Both the position numbers and the translations under genes were made by a program. A stretch of 64,000 bases of DNA from Methylobacterium brachiatum (GTDB taxonomy: Bacteria; Pseudomonadota; Alphaproteobacteria; Rhizobiales; Beijerinckiaceae). The stretch spans positions 1 to 64,000 of the forward strand of contig NZ_JAJALK010000022.1 in assembly GCF_020523825.1 (NCBI RefSeq), in the 5' to 3' direction. The notes below the pieces were generated by a model. The model was not told the DNA's origin, did no database searches, and saw only the letters and a list, made by a program, of their open reading frames with translations. This document shows, piece by piece, positions 58,971 through 64,000 of this stretch. How positions within the stretch are numbered: the first letter of the stretch is position 1; each line of letters begins with the position of its first letter.

Positions 58971-61511
58971 ATGGAGGCGGCGCTCGCATCCGGCGCCGCC
59001 CGGGCCGAGGCGGTCGAGAGCCGGCGGGAGCGCGTCGCGCGCTGGACCGCGGGCTACCGGCCCGCCCCCGGCCGGCCGGACGAGTTCCTGGGGCCCGACG
59101 GTGCCCCGCGCGGGGCGTGGCCGCGCCTGCTCGACCATCTCGGCGCGCTGACCGAGCCGGAGATCCTGGCCCGCTTCGTCTCGGCGGAGCGGCACATCCG
59201 GGATGCCGGCATCTCCTTCCGCATCTCCGGCGACCAGCGCGAGCATCCCTGGCCGCTCGGCTGCCTGCCCCTGGTGATCGAGGGGGCCGAGTGGCGCGAG
59301 CTCAGCGCCGGCATCGTCCAGCGCGCCGAGCTGATGGAGGCGATCCTCGCCGATTCCTACGGCGCGGGCCGGCTGGTCGCCGACGGGCTGCTGCCCGCCG
59401 CGATCGTGGCCGGGACGCCGGAATTCCTCCACCCCCTGCACGGGGTCGCGCCCCCCGGCGGCCATTACCTCAAGCTCTACGCCGCCGATCTCGGCCGGGG
59501 GCCCGACGGGCGCTGGCAGGTTCTGGCCGACCGGACCCAGGCACCCTCGGGCCTCGGCTGGGCGCTGGAGAATCGCATGGTCCTGGCCCGGACCTTCCCG
59601 GACTTCTTCCAGGATCTCCACGTTGAGCGCCTGCCGGCCTTCTTCCAGGCGTTCCGCGAGGGGCTGGCGCTGGGGGCCGAGCGCTCCGACCCGCGCATCT
59701 GCCTGCTGACTTCGGGCCCCTACAGCAGCACCTATGTCGAGCAGGCGGCGCTCGCCCGCTATCTCGGCCTGATGCTGGTCGAGGGCGACGACCTCGTCAT
59801 GCGGGACGGCGCCCTGCACGTGCGCACCGTCTCGGGGCTGAAGCGGGCCGATGCCCTGTGGCGCCGGATCGACGCCGATTATCTCGATCCCCTCGAGCTC
59901 AACCCCGCCTCGCGGCTGGGCGTGCCCGGCGTGATCGAGGCCCTGCGCAACGGCTCCCTGGTGATGGCCAACATGCCGGGCTCGGGCCTTGTCGAGTCCG
60001 CGGCGCTCGCCCCCTATCTCGACGGCATCGCCCGCCGGCTCCTGGGCGAGCCCCTGCGGCTCGGGCATCCGCGGGCCTGGTGGTGCGGCGACCTCGAAGG
60101 CCTGGCCCACGCGCAGGCGAATCTCGACAGCCTGATCCTGCGCCCGGCCGCCACGCCCCAGCGCGGGGCGGGGCGCGACGCGATGCTGGCGCCCCAGGCT
60201 CTGGCGGCGGAGCGGGCGCGGGTCGTGGCGGCCCTGCGCGACCGGCCGTTCGACTACGTCGCCCAGGAGGCCGCGCCGCTCTCGACCATGCCCGGCTGGG
60301 AGCGCGGCGAGGATGGCGGCCTCGTCCTGGTGCCCCGCCCCTTCGTGGTGCGCGTCTTCGCCGCCCGGACCGCCACGGGCTGGCAGGTGATGCCGGGCGG
60401 CTTCTGCCGGGTCTCCGAGCGCGAGGATGTCGACCCGATCGAGATGCGGCTCGGCATCCGCTCGGCCGACCTGTGGGTGCTGTCCGAGAGCCCGGTCGAG
60501 GCGCCGCTGATCGGCTCCCACGCGGCCCCCCGAGTGCGGCGGGTGGGCGGCCACCTGCCCTCCCGGGCCGCCGACGGCCTGTTCTGGCTCGGCCGCTACC
60601 TCGAGCGCACCGAGGCGGTGATCCGCTTGGTCCTGGCCCATCTGCGCAGCGTCGGCGACGCGGTCGGGGCCGACATCTCCGGGGCCCTCGACACCCCGGC
60701 CGCCCTGGCCCTGCGGGCCATCCTCTACGATTGGGGCGCCATCGGCGCCACCGACCTGCCGACCGCCCGGCTCGCCCAGGAGGCGCTGACCGGGCGCGAG
60801 CTGTACGGCTCGGCCCGCGCCCATATCGTCTCGGCCCGGCGCAACGCCGCCGCGCTCCGCGCCCGGCTCTCCGGCGAGGCCTGGCGGGTGCTCGCCGACC
60901 TGATTGAGAGCGTGTCCCTGGATACCGAGCGGACCTTCACCGAGTCGCAGATCGCGGGCCGGGCCGAGCGGGCGCTGAGCCAGCTGGCCGCCCTGTCGGG
61001 GCTCACCCACGAGAACATGAGCCGGGCGGAGGGCTGGCACTTCGTCGAGCTCGGCCGGCGCGTCGAGCGGGCGATCAACACCTGCACCTTCGCGCTCTCC
61101 TTCGCCAACGACGAGGCGACGCCGGGCTGCCTCGGGGTGATGCTGTCGCTGTGCGATTCGCAGATCAGCTACGGCCGGCGCTACATGCAGGGCGCGGCCC
61201 TCGACCCGGTCCGCGACATGGTGCTGCTCGACCCCTACAACCCGCGCTCGATCGCCTTCCAGGCGGAGGCGATCGCCCGGCATCTCGACGACCTGCCGGC
61301 GCTGTCGGCCGACGGCATCCCGGAGCCGCATCGCCGCCTCGCCTCCCGGATCCTGGCGGAGCTGCGCAGCGGCGAGGCCGCCGATTTCGACGCCGTGCGC
61401 CTCACCGCCCTGGAGACCGACCTCGAGCGCCTCGCCGACGGTATCGCGGTGCGCTACTTCCCGGCCGGGCCGAACGCCCTGCGCCCGGAAAAGCTGACGG
61501 GCCTCGCGTGA
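58971..61511 (+). CDS. fusion of circularly permuted ATP-grasp and alpha-E (DUF403) domains
   Basis: An 846-residue protein. Residues about 70-480 form a circularly permuted ATP-grasp (CP_ATPgrasp; LKLYAADLGRGPDGRWQVL, ENRMVLARTFPDF, LVEGDDLVMRDG), expected to form an amide or ester bond with ATP. Residues about 525-840 are alpha-E (RAADGLFWLGRYLERTEAVI, NMSRAEGWHFVELGRRVERA). In many genomes these are separate genes. It starts 13 bases after the DUF2126 stop, and its own stop overlaps the next ATG (TGATG). Confidence 0.9.
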   Translation: MEAALASGAARAEAVESRRERVARWTAGYRPAPGRPDEFLGPDGAPRGAWPRLLDHLGALTEPEILARFVSAERHIRDAGISFRISGDQREHPWPLGCLPLVIEGAEWRELSAGIVQRAELMEAILADSYGAGRLVADGLLPAAIVAGTPEFLHPLHGVAPPGGHYLKLYAADLGRGPDGRWQVLADRTQAPSGLGWALENRMVLARTFPDFFQDLHVERLPAFFQAFREGLALGAERSDPRICLLTSGPYSSTYVEQAALARYLGLMLVEGDDLVMRDGALHVRTVSGLKRADALWRRIDADYLDPLELNPASRLGVPGVIEALRNGSLVMANMPGSGLVESAALAPYLDGIARRLLGEPLRLGHPRAWWCGDLEGLAHAQANLDSLILRPAATPQRGAGRDAMLAPQALAAERARVVAALRDRPFDYVAQEAAPLSTMPGWERGEDGGLVLVPRPFVVRVFAARTATGWQVMPGGFCRVSEREDVDPIEMRLGIRSADLWVLSESPVEAPLIGSHAAPRVRRVGGHLPSRAADGLFWLGRYLERTEAVIRLVLAHLRSVGDAVGADISGALDTPAALALRAILYDWGAIGATDLPTARLAQEALTGRELYGSARAHIVSARRNAAALRARLSGEAWRVLADLIESVSLDTERTFTESQIAGRAERALSQLAALSGLTHENMSRAEGWHFVELGRRVERAINTCTFALSFANDEATPGCLGVMLSLCDSQISYGRRYMQGAALDPVRDMVLLDPYNPRSIAFQAEAIARHLDDLPALSADGIPEPHRRLASRILAELRSGEAADFDAVRLTALETDLERLADGIAVRYFPAGPNALRPEKLTGLA

Positions 61512-61633
61512 TGAGGGGCGGCGCGCAATCCGGCCCGGATTCCTGTTCCTGCGTCAGGATCGCCGCAAAACCGATGGCCCTTTCGGCCTATGATGCGCGC
61601 GTCAGACATCGAATCGCGCGGCCGCCGGGATGA
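61511..61633 (+). CDS. candidate 40-residue peptide, coupled at both ends
   Basis: The ATG shares its A with the ATP-grasp/alpha-E stop (TGATG), and its TGA overlaps the next transglutaminase ATG (ATGA). The product is 40 residues, basic, with two Cys (GPDSCSCVRIAAKPMALSAY, then DARVRHRIARPPG). No family is recognised. It could be a substrate peptide, a coupling leader, or chance open sequence across a promoter; the window alone cannot decide. Confidence 0.4.
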   Translation: MRGGAQSGPDSCSCVRIAAKPMALSAYDARVRHRIARPPG

Positions 61634-62529
61634 TCTACACGCTGCGCCACCGCACCACCTACCGCTACGGCAAGCCGGTGCGCTTCGCCCGCTGCGCCCT
61701 GCGGCTCAAGCCGCAGGACGGCGAGGGGCAGAGCGTGCTGGCGAGCGCCGTGACCATCGACCCGAGCCCCACCAATGCGGTGATGCGGCGCGACTATTTC
61801 GGGATCGAGGCCGTGGCGATCACCCTCGATACGCCCCACACCACCTTCAGCGTCGAGGCGCTGTCCACGGTGCGGGTCGAGCGCCGCGTGCCGCCGGAGC
61901 CGGAATCCGGCCAGGCCTGGGAGCGGGTCCGCGACGCCGTGGTGGCCTCGCGCGACCTCGGCGGCCGGGCACCGGTCCACTTCCTGTTCCCGAGCGGCCG
62001 GGTGCCCCTCGTCCCCGACGTGACCGAGTATGCCCGGGCCAGCTTCGCGCCCGGCCGCAGCGCCTACGGGGCGGCCCACGACCTGATGCTGCGCATCGGC
62101 GCCGATTTCCGGTTCGATGCCAAGGCCACGCATGTGCGCACGCCGCTGGCCGAATCCTTCGCCCTCCGGGCCGGGGTCTGCCAGGATTTCGCCCACGTGA
62201 TGATCGCGGGCCTGCGCGGCATGGGCCTGCCTGCGGCCTATGTCAGCGGCTATCTGCGGACCGTGCCGCCCCCGGGCAGGCCGCGGCTGCGCGGGGCGGA
62301 TGCGAGCCACGCCTGGGTGGCGGTCTGGTGCGGCGAGGGCTGGCTCGGCCTCGACCCGACCAACGGCGTGCCGGTGCGGGACGACCACATCGTGGTGGCC
62401 CGCGGCCGGGATTACGGCGACGTGGCGCCGGTGGACGGCATCGTCAGCGGCTCGGGCAAGCAGCGCCTGAAGGTCGAGGTCGACGTGATCCCCGAGACCG
62501 AGACGCAGGATCTCGCCCTGGTGGGGTGA
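61630..62529 (+). CDS. transglutaminase family protein
   Basis: A 299-residue cytoplasmic protein. An N-terminal transglutaminase-N beta domain (YTLRHRTTYRYGKPVRFARC) precedes a papain-like core with the triad Cys184 (AGVCQDFAHV), His227 (SHAWVAV) and Asp242 (GLDPTNG). Together with the large DUF2126 protein and the ATP-grasp/alpha-E fusion it makes a complete alpha-E type operon. Its role as amidase, peptidase or transferase is unproven. Confidence 0.9.
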   Translation: MIYTLRHRTTYRYGKPVRFARCALRLKPQDGEGQSVLASAVTIDPSPTNAVMRRDYFGIEAVAITLDTPHTTFSVEALSTVRVERRVPPEPESGQAWERVRDAVVASRDLGGRAPVHFLFPSGRVPLVPDVTEYARASFAPGRSAYGAAHDLMLRIGADFRFDAKATHVRTPLAESFALRAGVCQDFAHVMIAGLRGMGLPAAYVSGYLRTVPPPGRPRLRGADASHAWVAVWCGEGWLGLDPTNGVPVRDDHIVVARGRDYGDVAPVDGIVSGSGKQRLKVEVDVIPETETQDLALVG

Positions 62530-62639
62530 AACCGCGCCCGACCGCGCCGTGACGGCGCCGTGTCGGGGCTGCCCGCTTCGCCTTGACGTCCCCCGCTCCG
62601 GCCTCCCATCTGTTCCCTGTAACGGAGGCGGATGCATCG

Positions 62640-62864
62640 ATGGTCACGCCCATCGCTCACAGGGTCCGGAAGCGTCGGGATGCCTTGCGGGCGGCGGGGC
62701 TCCGGCCGGTGCAGATCTGGGTGCCGGATACGAGCCGGCCGGGTTTCGCGGAGGAATGTCGGCGGCAATCGCTGCTGGTGGCGGCAGCCGATGCCTCCGA
62801 TCCTGAGCTGAACGCCCTTCTCGACGCCGCCCTCGCGGATCTCGACGACCCGGCCGAGACGTGA
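62640..62864 (+). CDS. antitoxin MazE family protein
   Basis: A 74-residue protein fitting the DUF3018 antitoxin MazE family (IAHRVRKRRDALRAAGLRPV, WVPDTSRPGFAEECRRQ) with an acidic C terminus (LDAALADLDDPAE) suited to block MazF. GGAGGCGG lies ahead of the ATG at 62640. The stop overlaps the MazF start (GTGA). Confidence 0.85.
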   Translation: MVTPIAHRVRKRRDALRAAGLRPVQIWVPDTSRPGFAEECRRQSLLVAAADASDPELNALLDAALADLDDPAET

Positions 62865-63184
62865 GGCGCGGCGATCTCGTGACGGTCGCCCTGGCGGGCG
62901 ATTTCGGGAAACCGCGTCCCGCCCTCGTGATCCAGTCCGACGCCTTCGCGCAGACCGGCACCGTGACGGTCCTCCTTCTGTCAACGACGTTGGTGGACGC
63001 ACCGCTGATCCGGCTGACCGTGCAGCCGACGCCCGAGAACGGCTTGAACAGGCCGTCTCAGATCCAGATCGACAAGGGCATGTCGGTGCGGCGCGAGAAG
63101 GTCGGGCCGCCGATCGGCCGCCTCGATGACGCGACCCTGCTGGCGGTGACGCGCTCCCTCGCGCTGTTCCTCGGCCTCGCGTGA
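62861..63184 (+). CDS. type II toxin MazF/PemK
   Basis: A 107-residue MazF-fold endoribonuclease: MRRGDLVTVALAGDFGKPRP (toxin beta-strand and the Pro-rich substrate loop), ALVIQSD and SQIQIDKGMSVRREKVG (the RNA-binding and catalytic Arg/Thr-equivalent region). It should cut mRNA when MazE is lost. Starting with GTG in a GTGA overlap, it forms a classic antitoxin-first module. Confidence 0.87.
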   Translation: MRRGDLVTVALAGDFGKPRPALVIQSDAFAQTGTVTVLLLSTTLVDAPLIRLTVQPTPENGLNRPSQIQIDKGMSVRREKVGPPIGRLDDATLLAVTRSLALFLGLA

Positions 63185-63227
63185 TCCGGGCTCTGACAGT
63201 CATCTGGGCGGCCGGATCGGCCGGCCC

Positions 63228-63839
63228 TCACCACATCGTCCTGGCGGCCCGGGCCGGCCATTCCGCGTCGTAGGCCTGGCCGCCGACATCGCCCGCGGTG
63301 AGCGCGGCCAGGATCGCCCCGGGGCTCGGCAGCTCCGCCGGATCGACCCGGGCCTCGGGCTCCCACAGCCGGGACCGGACGATCGCCCGGGCGCACTGGA
63401 AATACGCCGCCTCGACCGTGATCACGAGGGCCGTGCGCGGCGCGTGGCCGTCCACCCGGAACGAGTCCAGGAGAGCCGGATCGGCCGAGATCACCGCCGT
63501 CCCGTTCACCCGGAAGGTCGTGCCCGAGCCCGGGATCAGGAACAGCAGCGCCACCCGCGGGTCGCGCACGACGTTGCGCAGGGAATCGATCCGGTTGTTG
63601 CCGCGCCGGTCCGGCAGGATCAGCGTGTGCGGGTCGGCGACCCGGACGAAGCCCGGGCGGTCGCCCCGGGGGCTGCAATCGAGCCCTTCGGGGCCGGATG
63701 TCGCCAGCACCGCGAACGGCGCGGCGGCGATCAGCGCGGCGTAATCCGGCGTGATCGCCGCCGTGACCTTGGCCACGGAGGCGGGGGCCAGCGGCGCATG
63801 ATAGATCGCCTCCAGCTGCGCGACGGTCTCGACGATCAT
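63228..63839 (-). CDS. PPOX-class FMN-binding split-barrel protein
   Basis: A 203-residue flavin-type split barrel of the pyridoxamine 5'-phosphate oxidase superfamily (MSMEG_1061-like): AVLATSGPEGLDCSPRGDRP, LILPDRRGNNRIDSLRN, VALLFLIPGSGTTFRVNG and CARAIVRSRLWEP. It probably reduces or binds a small substrate using FMN or F420, but which is unknown. It starts five bases after the lysK stop, so it is probably co-transcribed with it. Confidence 0.85.
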   Translation of the reverse strand: MIVETVAQLEAIYHAPLAPASVAKVTAAITPDYAALIAAAPFAVLATSGPEGLDCSPRGDRPGFVRVADPHTLILPDRRGNNRIDSLRNVVRDPRVALLFLIPGSGTTFRVNGTAVISADPALLDSFRVDGHAPRTALVITVEAAYFQCARAIVRSRLWEPEARVDPAELPSPGAILAALTAGDVGGQAYDAEWPARAARTMW

Positions 63840-63844
63840 CGCCG

Positions 63845-64000
63845 TCAGGCGACCTTGGCCGCGCCGGCCGTGAAGGCGGCGTGCTCGGCCACCAGGGCGC
63901 CCGACAGGGCCGATGCGATCAGCGCCCGGGTCTCCGCCACCCCGTACAGGGCCACGAAGGAGCCGAAGCGCGGCCCCCGCGCCTCACCGAACAGCACGTT
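63845..64000 (-). CDS. lysK: lysyl-tRNA synthetase, class I, 3' end only
   Basis: The last 51 codons of a leftward gene running off the right edge. The end reads VLFGEARGPRFGSFVALYGV, AETRALIASALSGALVAE, matching the C terminus of class I lysyl-tRNA synthetases of alphaproteobacteria (LLGQxxGPRFGSFVALYG). The catalytic part is outside the window, so the call rests on this short tail. Confidence 0.7.
   Translation of the reverse strand, partial: NVLFGEARGPRFGSFVALYGVAETRALIASALSGALVAEHAAFTAGAAKVA

Noticed and set aside
58923..61331. An 802-codon leftward frame opposite the ATP-grasp/alpha-E gene
   Set aside because: Same reason: composition only, no start signal and no motif.

Overview
This 64 kb window is high-GC chromosomal DNA (about 70% by eye) from an alphaproteobacterium, most likely Methylobacterium/Methylorubrum or a near relative. 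The evidence is the alphaproteobacterial 5' end of a 16S rRNA gene at the left edge, the gene order ntrY-ntrX-hfq-hflX, the cell-cycle regulator TrcR (DUF1013), a class I lysyl-tRNA synthetase at the right edge, and Irr-like, MntR-like and CtrA-like DNA motifs. The genus is an inference. No methanol dehydrogenase or other methylotrophy marker lies in the window.

Layout. 1-549: 16S start, leader and promoter of an rRNA operon running off the left edge. 550-9839: a leftward housekeeping block (MBL hydrolase, tatD, metG, holB, tmk, a D,D-carboxypeptidase, rlpA), interrupted by a rightward FkbM methyltransferase. 10227-12117: an orphan ParA with a ribbon-helix-helix partner, facing a PAS protein across a CtrA-like box. 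12193-18109: an acyl-CoA synthetase, an alpha/beta hydrolase that lacks its serine nucleophile, and a TonB-dependent siderophore receptor with an Irr-type ICE box. 18412-21504: a PhnDCE-type ABC transporter of the kind often named putative selenate transporter. 21726-29475: a His/Met-rich secreted peptide, an adenylate cyclase, hflX, hfq and ntrXY. 30115-30207: a selenocysteine tRNA. 30349-32170: a Tat-exported amidohydrolase and two small hypotheticals. 32171-34121: an AT-richer, gene-poor island with a membrane protein and an IS481 transposase remnant. 34122-38869: DUF4170, prs, an esterase-like protein, and a YiaAB/PspA-like pair facing a TetR regulator that has two identical-type operators. 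38963-50172: a chemoreceptor, an orphan NitT/TauT-type binding protein, trcR, a histone-deacetylase-like amidohydrolase, an HD-GYP response regulator, a LysR regulator, an FAD oxidoreductase and a ThDP enzyme. 50414-54256: a DUF808 protein, mntH and mntR around one MntR box, and a DUF4926/DUF6883 pair. 54268-62529: a metallopeptidase facing a transglutaminase/DUF2126, ATP-grasp/alpha-E, transglutaminase operon. 62640-64000: a MazEF module, a PPOX-fold protein and the 3' end of lysK.

Most worth following up are the transglutaminase/ATP-grasp/alpha-E operon with a 40-codon ORF coupled at both ends, a roughly 190 bp repeat present twice with its hairpin just behind a gene's 3' end, the ParA/RHH/CtrA-box locus, and the combination of selC with a selenate-type transporter.
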